This document shows positions 11,748 through 23,090 of a stretch of DNA of 64,000 nt, piece by piece. The notes beneath the pieces were generated by a model. The model was not told the DNA's origin and did no database searches. It worked only from the letters and a program-made list of their open reading frames with translations. A program made the position numbers and the translations under genes. The stretch's first letter is position 1; every line of letters starts with the position of its first letter. Origin of the DNA: Dugong dugon (Eukaryota; Chordata; Mammalia; Sirenia; Dugongidae); contig CM057469.1 of the NCBI GenBank assembly GCA_030035585.1, positions 21,694,501 to 21,758,500 on the forward strand, read 5' to 3'.

Positions 11748-11859
11748 GGTCAGCGCCTTTTTGAAAAGTTGCTCCAACTGACTTCACAAAATATTGAAAT
11801 CAAGCTAGTGAGTGATGTAACAGCTGATTCAAAGGTATTAGAAGCCTTGAAATTAAAGG
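11748..11859 (+). CDS. PLD5: PLD5 internal coding exon (112 bp)
   Basis: The exon is bounded by an acceptor reading ttttctag and a donor reading gtaagg. Reading from its first base in phase 0 gives GQRLFEKLLQLTSQ, then IEIKLVSDVTADSKVLEALKLK, and it ends one base into the next codon (phase 1), consistent with the Gly that follows in PLD5. From family knowledge, PLD5 is a single-pass (type II) membrane protein related to PLD3 and PLD4 that lacks the catalytic HKD residues. This exon lies in the lumenal/extracellular PLD-like domain ahead of the first HKD-equivalent region, so it carries no catalytic residue itself. The open frame continues past the donor into intron, which is not coding. The flanks are ordinary intronic sequence with old repeats. 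PLD3 or PLD4 are the alternatives, but the residues fit PLD5 much better. No neighbouring exon was recognised in the window, which fits the very large introns known for this gene. Confidence 0.92.
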
Positions 11860-12077
11860 GTAAGGCCAAGGTTGATATGTTACTCTACACTGGGTATTCT
11901 ATTAGGATACCTTTAATTTCACTTAAAATAATACATGATTTCTTTATAATCAAAATATTTCACTTAGTATGCTTCTTATTTCTCCTTTGAAGAATAGCCT
12001 GATTAAAATTTTTAAATGAGAGAATTCATTAATCAATACAACTGAGATTTTTAAAATAGTGTTATTGCATATTTAAA

Positions 12078-12236
12078 AAAAAAAAATCTGTTGCCATTGA
12101 GTTAATTGTGACTCATAGGGACCCATAGGACAGAGTAGAACCGCCCCATAGGCTTTCCAGGGAGCAGCTGGTGGATTCAAACTGCTGGCCATTTGGTTAG
12201 CAGCCTGACCTCTTAACCATTCGCCACCAGGGCTCC
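12078..12236 (-). mobile_element. AfroSINE
   Basis: A poly-A-like run, then the SINE tail (ctgttgccattgagttaatt), ending in the head (caccagggctcc). Flanks tgttattgcata and tgttgcata are a likely imperfect target duplication. Confidence 0.88.
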
Positions 12237-12772
12237 TGTTGCATACTAGTTTATGCAAAATATTTTACTGGTCATTAGATATCATTAACTCAAAGGAATA
12301 ATCTTTCCCTCTCTGAACACTTCAACGATATGATTAGAGAAAATAGCCACTTCTCATCGGAACAAACATTGGATTTCTGTTGTTCTCTTGCACATCAAAT
12401 GAAAATCCTCTTCTTGCAACATAGTTTTTTAAAATAATATAGTCAGGTCTAGACATCTGTGCAGCACTGCTTGATTCTCAACTTCTAAGCAATTCCATGG
12501 GAGGGCATCATTTATACGGGCAGTTTGTAATTCCCATCACAATGTCTTGAAGACTGAGAATAAATATGAAATAATATTCTTCATTTTGCTGTAACTGCCA
12601 GTAACTGAGCTCTCACTTCTGAATAGTTTTTAATTTATTTGTAAACATTTTTACCCCGAATTTACTATCTGGGCTGGAACCCACCATAAGGAATCAAGCA
12701 GCCCCAGGGACAAGGAGCTGGCTTTGGCTCTCACTGCTTCACCCATGATATCACCTCTCACACTTGTGTTGT
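12237..12772. other. No recognised feature
   Basis: Intronic sequence without a repeat or gene that I recognise. Confidence 0.45.
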
Positions 12773-13125
12773 CTAAACCTACTGTACATTACAAAAAATT
12801 ACTGTGCTAAAAATGTATATAACAAAACATTTGCCAATTCAAAGATTTTTACATACCATTCAGTGAAGTTGGTTACTTTCATTATGTTGTGCAACAACCA
12901 TCACCACTGGCCCTTTCCAAATTATTCCATCACCATTAACAGAAACTCAGTGCCCCCTAAAAAAATGCCCCCCTTTCCCCTCTCCCTCCACCCCTGGTAA
13001 CAACTAATAAGCTTTGGTCTGTATACATTTGCTTATTTCATTTAAGTGGGATCAGACAATATTTGTCCTTTTCTGCTTACTGTACATTTTCGCTGGTTAT
13101 CTTCCCCACGTTATTAAGTGAAACA
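12773..13125 (+). mobile_element. Old L1 3' UTR remnant (orientation uncertain)
   Basis: The series caaccatcaccactggccct, ccattaacagaaactcagtg, cccctggtaacaactaataa, gtgggatcagacaatatttg follows the 3' UTR of an old L1 subfamily. Confidence 0.6.
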
Positions 13126-13540
13126 ACCTTCTTAAAAATGGATCAATTTCCAAAGGAAATAGGTGAGCCTGAGAAGAATTTTCTTCTGAAGAAGAAAAGT
13201 TGGAAGTGATAAATCATGTTGACAGACATGAACGTGCAGAAGACCTAAGCTGGGCCATGCACATGTACCCATGACCATGCGTATTGTAGTTTCTATGCAT
13301 AAGAAAATTGATGAGAATGTTTCTGGGTCTGAAAAGTTTCACTACACTGTTTGAGCATGACATCATATTTTTTATAAACTAGAGAAATGCTATTTCAGTG
13401 GATTGACAGATAAAATCAGCATGAGTTAGAAATGTGTTATGACTTTTCTGATTTTCAAAAAAGTGAAATTGGGTTCCCAGTATCTGAAAATTTGTTACTC
13501 AACACAGTTTTAGGAATGGATTAGTTCTGGTTGACTGACA
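13126..13540. other. No recognised feature
   Basis: Intronic sequence, nothing assigned. Confidence 0.45.
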
Positions 13541-13542
13541 AA

Positions 13543-13699
13543 ATCAAACCCATTGTTGCTGAGTCGATTCCGACTCATAGTGACCCTATATAGAAGAGTA
13601 GAAATGCCCCATAGGGGTTCCAAGGAGTGACTGGTGAATTCGAACTGCCGATCTTTTGTTAGCAGCCGAGCTCTTAACCACTGTGCCACCAAGGTCCCT
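13543..13699 (-). mobile_element. AfroSINE
   Basis: Well preserved: the tail aacccattgttgctgagtcg, the body, and the head ccactgtgccaccaaggtcc in reverse. Confidence 0.9.
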
Positions 13700-13966
13700 G
13701 AGGATGCCTGTATTTACAGATGATTTTTCTCACGGAGTATACTTGCAACTCTTTGGGGTATGATTTTTTCAGGAAGGATAAAAAGCAGATGAGTTAGGAA
13801 GAGAGGTAGGGAGCCTGAGAAGTCTATTTCTTCTTGTTTGTATATCCACAAATCCATTCCTTACCATAGCCCATACTTAATCTTATAAACTCAACCAAAA
13901 GTTGAAACTAGGGGGCATAACAGATGTTCTCAGATGCTGCTGAATATTTGGCTAACCTAAACAGGG

Positions 13967-14175
13967 AATGGAGTCCCTGGGTGGTACAAACAGTTAACGT
14001 CCTTAGCTGCTAACTGAAGCACTGGAGATTCGAGTCCATACAGAGCACCTCACAAAAAAGGCCTGGCAATCTACTTCCAAAAAATCAGCCATTGGAAACC
14101 CAGTGGAGCACAGTTCTACTGTGACACGTCAGATCACCATAAGTCAGAATTGACTTGACGGCAATTGGGTGGTAA
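13967..14175 (+). mobile_element. AfroSINE
   Basis: The head ggagtccctgggtggtacaaa, then the body, and the tail gacttgacggcaattggg. Confidence 0.88.
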
Positions 14176-14263
14176 AGAGGGAATAGCTATTAACAAATCT
14201 GTGGATAAAGGCTATGTTTACATTTATATTTTAAACTATGAATTAAAGTCTCATAACTTTAAG

Positions 14264-16007
14264 ATGAAGTAAAAGCTGGACAGAAGATTTCAAAGGGCTG
14301 CTCAAGAAGAGAAAGTAAAGTATTATATTGACATGTGCAAAGACCTGGAGTTAGAAAACCAAAAGGGAAGAACATGCTCTGCATTCCTCAAGCTGAAAGA
14401 ACTGAAGAAAAAATTCAAGCCTCAAGCTGCAATAGTGAAGGATTCTATGGGCAAAATATTGAATGGCGCAGTAAGCACCAAAAGAAAATGGAAGGAATAC
14501 AGAGAGTTACAGTACCAAAATTAATTGATTGACATTCAGTCATTTCAGGAGGCAGCATATAATCAAGAACTGATGGTACTGAAGGAAGAGGCCCAAGCTG
14601 CAGTGAAGACATTCGTCAAAAGAAAGTTTCCAGGAATTGACAGAATACCAATTGAGATGTTTCAACAAATGGATGCAGCGCTGGAAGTGCCCACTCATCT
14701 ATGCCAAGAAATTTGGAAGACAGCTACATGGCCAACTGACTGGAAAGGATCCATATTTATGCCTATTCCAAAAACAGGTGGTTCAACATAATGTGGAAAT
14801 TATCTAACAATATCATTAATATCACACACAAGTAAAATTTTGCTGAAGGTTATTCAAAAGTGATTGCAGCAGTACACCAACAAGGAACTGCCAGAAATTC
14901 AAGCTGGAATGAGGGATATCATTGCTGATGACAGATGGATGCTGGCTGAAAGAAAGATGTTTACCTGTGTTTTATTGACTGAGCGGATCATAACAAATTA
15001 TAGATAACATTTCAAACAATGAGAATTCCAGAACACTTAATTGTGCTCATGAAGAACCTGTACGTAGATCAAGAGGCAGTCGTTCGAAACAGTTTACAGT
15101 CAGGAAAGGTGTGCGTCAGGGTTGTATCCTTTCACCATACCTATTCAGTCTGTACGCTGAGCAAATAATCCGAGAAGCTGGACTATATGAAGAAGAACGA
15201 GGCATCAGGATTGGAGGAAGACTCATTAACAACCTGTGTTATGCAGATGACACAACCTTGCTTGCTGATAGTGAAGAGGACTTGAAGCACTTACTGTTGA
15301 AGATCAAAGATCACAGCCTTCAGTATGGATTACACCTCAACATAAAGAAAACAAAAATCCTCACAACTGGACCAATAAGCAACATCATGATAAATAGAGA
15401 AGATTGAAGTTGTCAAGGATTTAATTTTACTTGGATCCACAATTAACATGCGTGGAAGCAGCAGCCAAGAAATCAAAAGACACATTGCATTGGGCAAATC
15501 TACTACAAAAGACCTCTTTAAAGTGTTAAAAAGCAAGAATGTCACTTTAAGAACTAAGGTAAGCCTGGCCCAAGCTATGGTGTTTTCAGTTGCCTCATAT
15601 GCAAGCGAAAGCTGAGCAATGAATAAGGAAGACAGGAGAAGAACTAATGCCTTTGAATTAGGGTGTTGGCGAAGAATATTGAATATACCACTTTTGGGCT
15701 ACCAAAAGAACGAACAAATCTATCTTGGAAGAAGTACAGCCAGAATGATCCTTAGAAGCAAGAAAGGCGACACTTGGTCTCACATACTTTGGACATGTTA
15801 TCAGGAAGGACCAGCCCCTGGAGAAGGACATCATGCTTGGTAAAGTACAGGAAGACCCTCAACAAGATGAACTGACACAGTGGCTGTAACAATGGGCTCA
15901 AGCATAACAATGATCATGAGAATGGCGCAGGACCAAGCAGTGTTTTGTTGTTGTAAATAGGGTCACTATGAGTCAGAACTGACTTGTCAACACCTAACAA
16001 CAACAGC
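14264..16007 (+). mobile_element. RTE-clade LINE, 5'-truncated, reverse-transcriptase half
   Basis: The encoded protein can be followed through frames at 14333-14791, 15111-15407 and 15619-15843, broken by stops and frameshifts. Visible RT features include an NNLCYADDTTLL block (YADD at 15240-15251) and the downstream GLHLNIKKTKIL block. The 3' end reads gtcagaactgacttgtcaac and acctaacaacaacag. A short internal deletion is likely near 15085. From family knowledge this is the RTE type that supplies the machinery for the Afrotheria SINEs. It is dead, and the endonuclease domain is missing by truncation. Confidence 0.9.
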
Positions 16008-16125
16008 GTCTTCATGATAGTTATTGCTTTTCACAAAAGGAAGTGTTTGAATTTCACAAGCATATGTGCATATTAGTAACAACTTAGGCTGTGCTTTTCT
16101 CAACTGTAATTGTCATACTATAGGG

Positions 16126-16740
16126 ACTTGCATGTTGCTGTGGTGCTGGAAGCTATCTATGTTACCAGTATTCAAATACCAGCAGTGTCACCCATGGTGG
16201 ACAGGTTTCGGCTGAGCTTCCAGACTAAGACAGACTAGGAAGAAGGATTTGGCAGTCTACTTCTGAAAAGAATTAGCCAGTGAAAACCTTATGAATAGTG
16301 GTGGAATATTGTCTGATATATTGCTGGAAGATGAGCATCTCAGGTTGGAAGGTACTCAAAATACAACTGGGGAAGAGCTGCCTCCTCAAAGTGGAGTCAA
16401 CCTTAATGACGTGGATAGAGTCAAGCTTTCGGGACCTTCATTTGCTGATGTGGCACAACTCAAAATGAGAAGAAACAGCTGCAAACATCCATTAATAATC
16501 GGAATGTGGAATGTACAAAGTTTGAATCTAGGAAAATTGGAAATCATCAAAAATGAAATGGAACACATAAACATCAATATCGTAGGCATTAGCGAGCTGA
16601 AATGGACTAGTATTGGCCATTTTGAATCGGACAATCATATGGTCCGCTATGCCGGAAATGACAACTTGAAGAGGAATGATGTTGCATTTATCATCAAAAG
16701 GAACATATATAGTAGGAGTTCTTATAAAATATAATAAAAC
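16126..16740 (+). mobile_element. RTE-clade LINE, 5' UTR and start of the endonuclease domain
   Basis: The 5' UTR (gagcttccagactaagacaga) runs into an open frame at 16291-16734. That frame contains the apurinic-type endonuclease start, with WNVQSL (catalytic Asn region) and ISELKWTSIGHFES (catalytic Glu region). The frame ends at a stop soon after KRNIYS, and the match is lost. It has no RT part, and it lies downstream of the RT half at 14264-16007, the wrong order for a single element. A SINE-type tail at 16911-16965 may mark the end of an internally deleted copy. Confidence 0.85.
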
Positions 16741-16910
16741 AAAAGATTTTCCTTTATAATAGTAGAACAATAAATGGGACCCTAATTTCTCATAGCTGTT
16801 TCCCGTATACCTATAGTGGGCCTATGTGGCTTTTAGTAACACACATATGTATGTATGATATGGTATAAATTAAACTTTGAAGAATAGATATATTTATTTA
16901 CTCCTATAGA

Positions 16911-16965
16911 AGGAATTGACTTGACGGCAACAAATTTGGTTTTGGTCGGGTTTTTGGTAGAGATG
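16911..16965 (+). mobile_element. AfroSINE or RTE 3' tail fragment
   Basis: gaattgacttgacggcaaca followed by aatttggttttggtcggg is the family 3' tail without a body. Confidence 0.65.
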
Positions 16966-17723
16966 CATTAAGTGATAACAGTGCATTTTAGATTTTTTTT
17001 TCATGAAACCTATTTAAATCTGTGCTTGAATATCTTCCTTAAGGGTTGTCTTTTAGTTTTTTTAGGGTAAGATCCTAGTCTTTTAGAAGAGTTCCAAGAA
17101 GCTTTGTCCATAAATAGTCCACAAAAGACAGATAAGCATGAGAGTAGTCAGGATCAAGTTCAGCTGCTAGGAAGTTGCTGAATGTAGAAGCTAATCAAAT
17201 ATATTATGAAAAAGAATGAGCATGCAGCTTCCCCATAAAATGATAAGGATTCAATGCAGGTGTGGGTCTAGCAAGGACAAGGCAGACGGGAGAAGTGAGG
17301 CAGCTCCCCCAAGGCCACAGAGCCCTGTGAGGATGGGGTGAGATCCCAGGTCTTTGCTCCTCTTGCTCCCTCCTCCCTGCCTCCCCTCTCCTTTGACTCA
17401 GAGGTCAAAGAGCAAATCAACACTCTCCCTAAGGCCTGAGACTGTGGGTGCTTTTGAAGTCCAACCTCCATGGAGTCCTTGAGCCCAGGGAATCATTTAA
17501 TTCTAGATAAAGATTCCTGTAAATTTAAGAAGAGCTTTTCTAATCAGTTTTCTCAATTTCATTTACTAATCCTCTCCACCTGCATTCCCATATGTATCTC
17601 CAAAGCAACATGTTAACTTAGGACATGCTTTTCCTCTCCTCCCCTCCCAACAACTACAATAGCAACAACTGTCCTTTTACCGCATTTCCCGTCTGCCCAG
17701 TCACTCGTTAGAAACTAACCTCC
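16966..17723. other. No recognised feature
   Basis: Intronic sequence. A 67-codon minus-strand frame in the GC-richer 17268-17471 part is not recognised. Confidence 0.45.
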
Positions 17724-17728
17724 ACACC

Positions 17729-18214
17729 TGTCATGGATTGAATTATGTCCCCCCAGAAATGTGTGTATAAGTTTGGCTGGGTCATGATTCCCTGTATGGT
17801 ATGATTGTGTACCATTTTGTAATTTGGTGTGATTTCCTTATGTGCTGTAAATTCAATCACTAATGTAATAAGATGGATTAGCAGCAGTTATACTGATGAG
17901 GTATACAAGATTGGATAGTGTCTTAAGCCAATCTCTTTTGAGATATAAAAGACAGAAGCAAGCAGAGACATGGGAACCTCACACCACCAAGAAAGCAGTG
18001 CTGGGAGCAGAGTGCGTCCTTTGGACCTGAGGATCCTGCACTGAGATGCTCCCAGACCAAGGGAAAACTGATGTATCACAAGGACCTTTCTCCAGAGCCG
18101 ACAGAGAGAGAAAACCTTCCTCTGGAGCTGATGCCTTGAATTTGGACTTGTAGCCTACTAGACTGTGGGAGAATACATTTCTCTTTGTTATAGCAGCACT
18201 AGATGACTAAGACG
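17729..18214 (+). mobile_element. MaLR-type solo LTR with 5-bp target duplication
   Basis: It runs from tgtcatggattgaattatgtc to gatgactaagacg. A TATA-like gatataaaag lies near 17942. acacc at 17724-17728 is repeated at 18215-18219, a perfect 5-bp duplication. No retroviral coding sequence is attached. Confidence 0.82.
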
Positions 18215-18336
18215 ACACCCTTTCTCATTTGTCTAATGAGCCAGATTATATAGAATCTGTCCCCTAGAGGTCTCACCTAGATATCACATTTCCTTCTCAG
18301 TTGCCACTGCCTGAATTCAGGTCTGCAATACTTTAC

Positions 18337-18545
18337 GTGGAGTCTCTGCATGGTGCAAACGGTTAATGTGTTTAGCTGTTAACTGAAAAAGCTGGAGGTC
18401 CAAGTGCATGGAGAGGTGCCTAGGAAAAAAACCCTGGTGATCTACTTCTGAAAGGCCATAGCCACTGAAAACCCTATGGAGCACAGTTCTCTGAAACACA
18501 TGGAGTTGCCATGAGTCAAAGTTGACTCAACAGCAACTGGTTAGC
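18337..18545 (+). mobile_element. AfroSINE
   Basis: The head ggagtctctgcatggtgcaaa, then the body and the tail gttgactcaacagcaactgg. Confidence 0.85.
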
Positions 18546-18599
18546 TTTTTTGTTTTTTAGTTTATATATATACTTTGCATAGACAGTCCCTTACCCAAA

Positions 18600-18618
18600 T
18601 TGTGTGTGTGTGTGTGTT
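18600..18618. repeat. Short (TG)n microsatellite
   Basis: About nine TG units in a row. Confidence 0.9.
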
Positions 18619-18914
18619 ATGTTAATTTTTTAATTGAAGAATAGGACACAAATATTAAATGTATTGCTCGGTTGTTTTTTACAAAAGAAGTACTATGTAA
18701 CCCCTTTATAGTTCAGGATGTAAAACATTACACGCATCCTAGAAAGCTTCCTTATTCACCCTCAAGTCAACACCCTCTACAATGGTAATCACTATTCCAA
18801 CTTCTACCACCGTAGATTACATTTCTCTTTTTTTGAACTGTATATAAATAGAATCATAGAGTATATACTTTTTCATATCTGAATTCTCTACCTCAAGCTT
18901 TTTTATGAGATCCA

Positions 18915-19246
18915 TTGTTGTTAGCTTTTGTCAAGTCAGCACCTGACTTATGGTGTCCCCATGCACAACAGAACAACACTCTGCCCAGTCCTGCGCCATC
19001 CCCATGATTGGTTGCTTGTGATCCATAAGATTTTCATTGGCTGATTTTCAGAGGAGACCTTTAGGCCTTTCTTTCTAGTCCATCTTAGTCAGAAAGCTCC
19101 AGTGAAACCAGTTCAGCATCATAGCAACATGCAAGCTTCCACTTACAGATGAGTGGTGGCAGTGCATGAAGTTCATTGGCTGGGAATCAAACGCAGGTCT
19201 CCCACCTAAAGGCAAGTATTCTACTACAGAACCACCACTGCGCTCA
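18915..19246 (-). mobile_element. Chimeric SINE with tRNA-Gly-like head
   Basis: In reverse, ggtggttctgtagtagaat and tttgattcccagccaatgaac follow tRNA-Gly(GCC), then the shared RTE 5'-UTR block and an RTE tail ending aacaacaatgg. Confidence 0.82.
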
Positions 19247-19249
19247 TAA

Positions 19250-19449
19250 ACGTTATCGTCGAGTCAACTCTGACTCATGATGACCCAGTATGTGTCAGAG
19301 TAGAACTGTGCTCCATAGGGTTTCCAATGGCTACTTTTTGGAAGTAGATCACCAGGTCTTTCTTCCAAGGTACCTCTGAGTGGACTAGAACCTCCAACCT
19401 TTAGGTTAGCAGCCAAGCATGTTAACCATTTGCACAACCCAGGGACTCC
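19250..19449 (-). mobile_element. AfroSINE
   Basis: Near-complete reverse copy from the tail (gttatcgtcgagtcaactct) to the head (gcacaacccagggactcc), directly beside the tRNA-Gly-type SINE. Confidence 0.88.
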
Positions 19450-20096
19450 ATGTTGTATGTTGCAGTACTTTATTCTTTCATTTGGCTATATTGTATTCCA
19501 TTATATGAATATAATACAGTTTAATCTATTCTACTGATGATGAACATTTAGATTTTTCTAGATTTCTGGTTATTATGAATAATACTGCAGTGAGCATTCT
19601 TGTGCTTGTTTTTTGGTGCGTATATGTACACATTTCTGTTGGATATTTACCTAGCAGTAGAATTGCTGAGTCATAGGCATATGTATGTTCAATTTCAATA
19701 GATATTGCCAGTCAGTTTTCCAAAGTGGCTGTACCAATTTACACTTTCTCATATAGTATATGAGAGCTTCATTTTTCTACATCTTCATCAAAATTTACTG
19801 TTCTTTGTCTTTTATTTTACTCATTTTTGTGGATATGTGTCATGTTATTTTAATTTGCATTTCTCTGATGATTAATGACGCTGAGCACCTACACTTATTG
19901 ACCATTTCTATATCCTCGTTTTATGAAATGCTTATTCAAGTATCTCGCCCATTTTTATTTTATTTATTTATTTATTTTTGTTCTTATTGATTATTAGGAC
20001 TAGATTCAATTTCTTTGTTGTATACATGTATTTCAAATATATTCTCCCATTCGTGGCTTGCCTTTTCGCTCTCTTAACAGTGCCTTTCGATAAAAT

Positions 20097-20277
20097 TTGT
20101 TGTTAGGTATTGTTAAGTCAGTTCCAACTCACAGTGACCCCGTGTACAACAGAACGAGACACTGCCCAGTCCTGCACCGTCCTCACAATCATTGCTCCAC
20201 TTGATCCCATTGTTGCAGCCACTGTGTCAGTTCATCTCATTGAGAGTCTTCCTCTTTTTTGCTGATCCTCTACTTTA
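20097..20277 (-). mobile_element. RTE-clade LINE, short 3' end
   Basis: gttgttaggtattgttaagt through attgagagtcttcctctttt is the RTE 3' end in reverse, cut short. Confidence 0.85.
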
Positions 20278-21310
20278 GATACATAGAAATTCTTAATTGT
20301 AAAGAAATTCTCTTTATTAGCTATTCCTTTACCGTTGGTGCTGATTGCATCTTATATAAAAATATTTGTCTATTACAAGGTCGTGAAGATATTCTCCTAT
20401 GTCTGTTCTTAATGCTATGTTGTTTTACCTTTCAGATTTAAGTCTGTTTATAGCTGAAATTAATTTTTATGCTTGGTATGAAGTAGGGTTAAAGGTTAAT
20501 ATTTATCTATATGGAAAGCCATTTATTTAAAAGATCATTCTTTCTTAACTCCATTGCAGAGGTATTTTTGATGAGAATCAGATAGCTATGTGTTTGAGTC
20601 TGTTTCTGGATTCTCTATTATATTCCATTGATCTGTTTATCTATCCTAGGACAAATCCCACACTGTTTAATCACTATAGCTTTATAATACATATTAAATC
20701 AGATGGTGTTATTCTTTAATCTTTAAAATTGCCTTAGTTGTTCTTGACTCTTAACATTTTAAAATAAATTTTAGAATCTGTTTATCACAGAACTGCTAAA
20801 ATTTTTATTAAGATCACATTGACTCTATAGATAATTTGGGGGGAAAATTGACACCTGTACAATACTAAATTTTCTACTCCATCAATGTGGCAGGGCTATA
20901 ACGTCTCCTCTTAGTGCTGCACTAGCTGCATCTCTCAAGTTATTAATAAGTCATAATTTTTAAAATGAATTTTTGATTCAAAAAAGTTTCTAATTTCCCC
21001 TAAAATTTCTTCTTTGAACCATGGCCTATTTAGAAGCATAATCCTTGATTTACAAATATTTGGAGGATTATTCAATTTACCTTTCTGTTATTTTCACTAT
21101 GTACGGAAACACCTTCCTTATGATTTTGATCATATATTTGTATAAAATTGCTTTATAAATTTTTATTTATAAAAATATTTTGCTCTACAAATTTTGAGCC
21201 TTTTCAATGCTTTTATATAACTTTTTGTATTTGTTTCTCTATTTTATCAGCTTTTATAATTATCTTGGCCAGATAATTGCTTATTAAAATCTACTTCATC
21301 ATAGCTGAAA

Positions 21311-22044
21311 GTGAACATCAATCGGTATATGTGAAATGGTTTTTCATTGCCTTATGCAGTGATCCTTATGGATGACCCTCAGAGACAAACTAGGTAAGAG
21401 AGAGGATTGTCACTGGAATCCTCTCCTTTTTCTCCATACCCACCTTCAAGTGGGATGTGCCATTGACTGCCAGGAGTAATCTTGCCATTTGCCTTCCTAG
21501 GAGTAATCTTGCCATTTCTCTTAAGTTCTGCTTTCCCTGCTCTCCCCTGCACATGCCTTTGGTGCCTCACTTCTTGCCAAACCCATTGCAAGAAATATTA
21601 CAACAGTATTATCAGAATTTTATACTACAAATAAGTTTTTATTTCTGTTTGTGTAATTTAGTCATAAGCAAAATATTATTTCTCATTGATACTACTGTAT
21701 TTTTAGTCCTTGTATTTTATAGTTATTGTTGCAATGAAATTTATAATTTAGAAAAATCATGTTGTATTGTCTTTCAAAACCATCAGAATTCAGTATACTA
21801 TCTATAATATGACTACAATAGTTAAAGCCCCTGCAGCTTACTAAAAATTTGAAATTAAATAATGCAAAGTCAGAAACTGTAAGTTTCCTTTTGAGAAAAG
21901 CCAGGCTTTTATTTTGTTCAGTGGGATGATAGATAGTACTTTAATAGAATGACTAATGAAATATAATTCATAAAAGACTTAAGCTCAGTGATCTGGAAAA
22001 TAAAGCCCATACTTCCAAAAAAGGAAAAGTGTTTGAAACCATTC
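21311..22044. other. Mostly unassigned
   Basis: It contains a 19-bp direct repeat, aggagtaatcttgccattt, at 21472-21490 and 21499-21517 (27-bp spacing). No gene or repeat family was recognised. The 116-codon frame from 21457 resembles nothing known to me. Confidence 0.45.
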
Positions 22045-22300
22045 AGGATCTGACTTGTCCCTTTTCAGTTTCACTCTTACTATTCCCTCTTACTGAGTTT
22101 CCAACTATCTAAAAGCTTGTTGGGATTTCCCAAATACAACATGCTTTTTCAGGGCTCTATTTCCTAAAACATGCTTTTCTCTGTGCGAGAAATACCCTCC
22201 TTACCCTTGTCAATTTGCAAGCTCCTATTCATCCTTCAAGGTCCATTTTCTGTAGTACTCATAATATTTTCTCCTTAGCCTTCCTTTCCTTTATCCCCAA
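22045..22300 (+). mobile_element. L2 LINE remnant
   Basis: aagctcctattcatccttcaa and ttctccttagccttccttt match the layout of the L2 3' region, with strong decay. Confidence 0.5.
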
Positions 22301-22487
22301 CTGGTCATACCATCTTTTCCCTTTATTATCCATTCATTATTTATTCAATAACCATTCATTGAATATCTGATAATTGCCAGCAAGCTGGTCTTTAAACATA
22401 AGTAATTGGCTAAAAGTTCACAGTCAGGTAGGGAAGACTGATATGAGTAAAATAAATAGATTAAGGAATTTCTGAAACAGCTGCACA

Positions 22488-23090
22488 TTTTTTGTTATTG
22501 TGTATTGTCAGGCTGAGTCCTACTCATAGCAACCCTGTATGACAGAGTAGAACTACCCCATAGGGTTTCCTATTGTCTTAGTTGTCTAGTGCTGCTATAA
22601 GAGAAATAGCACAAGTGGGTGGCATTAACAAACAAAATTTTATTCTGTCACAGTTGAGGAGGCTAGAAGTCCAAAATCAGGATGTCAGCTCTAGGGAAGG
22701 GCTTTCTCTCTGCCAGCTCTGGGGGAAGGTCCTTGTTCCTTGATTCCTTGATATCTCCATGTGGTGTGCCATCTGTCTTCCCCCATCTCTGCTTCCTTAA
22801 TCTACTCCTTTTATATCTTGTAAGATATCAACTCAAAACACACCCTACACTAATCCTGCCTCATTAACATAACAAAGACAACCCATTCCCAAATGGGATT
22901 ATAAACACAGGCAAAGAGGTTAGGTTACAACACATATTTTAGGAGGACACAATTCAATCCACAACACCTAGGCTGTAATCTTTATGGGAGCAGATCACCA
23001 GGTCTTTTCTCCTGCGGAGCCACTGGTGGGTTCAAACTACAGACCTTTTGATTAGCGGCCAAGGTTTAACCATTGTGCTACCAGGACTCC
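22488..23090 (-). mobile_element. AfroSINE split by an LTR
   Basis: The tail half is at 22488-22573 (ggctgagtcctactcatagc) and the head half at 22967-23090 (ctgtaatctttatgggagca ... accaggactcc). An LTR sits between them. Flanks tgcacatt on both sides are the SINE's likely target duplication. Confidence 0.88.
22574..22966 (-). mobile_element. MaLR-type solo LTR inside a SINE
   Basis: It runs from tgtcttagttgtctagtgctg to caatccacaaca. The duplicated SINE bases are cctat (left) and cctag (right), a 4/5 match to a 5-bp target duplication. It belongs to the shorter (~400 bp) LTR subtype. Confidence 0.8.

Larger units (their letters stand above)
18620..21310 (-). mobile_element. Old L1 in reverse, interrupted by SINEs and an RTE tail
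   Basis: L1 sequence is seen at 18620-18905 (ctgtatataaatagaatcat), 19453-20090 (ggctatattgtattccatta, cagtagaattgctgagtcat) and 20280-21310, as decayed reverse-strand coding sequence. Insertions at 18915-19246, 19250-19449 and 20097-20277 break it. A (TTTA)n stretch lies at about 19964-19978. Confidence 0.75.

Noticed and set aside
18915-19246. A functional tRNA-Gly gene
   Set aside because: The head is diverged in its stems and continues into SINE sequence. There is no terminator-like T-run after the tRNA part.
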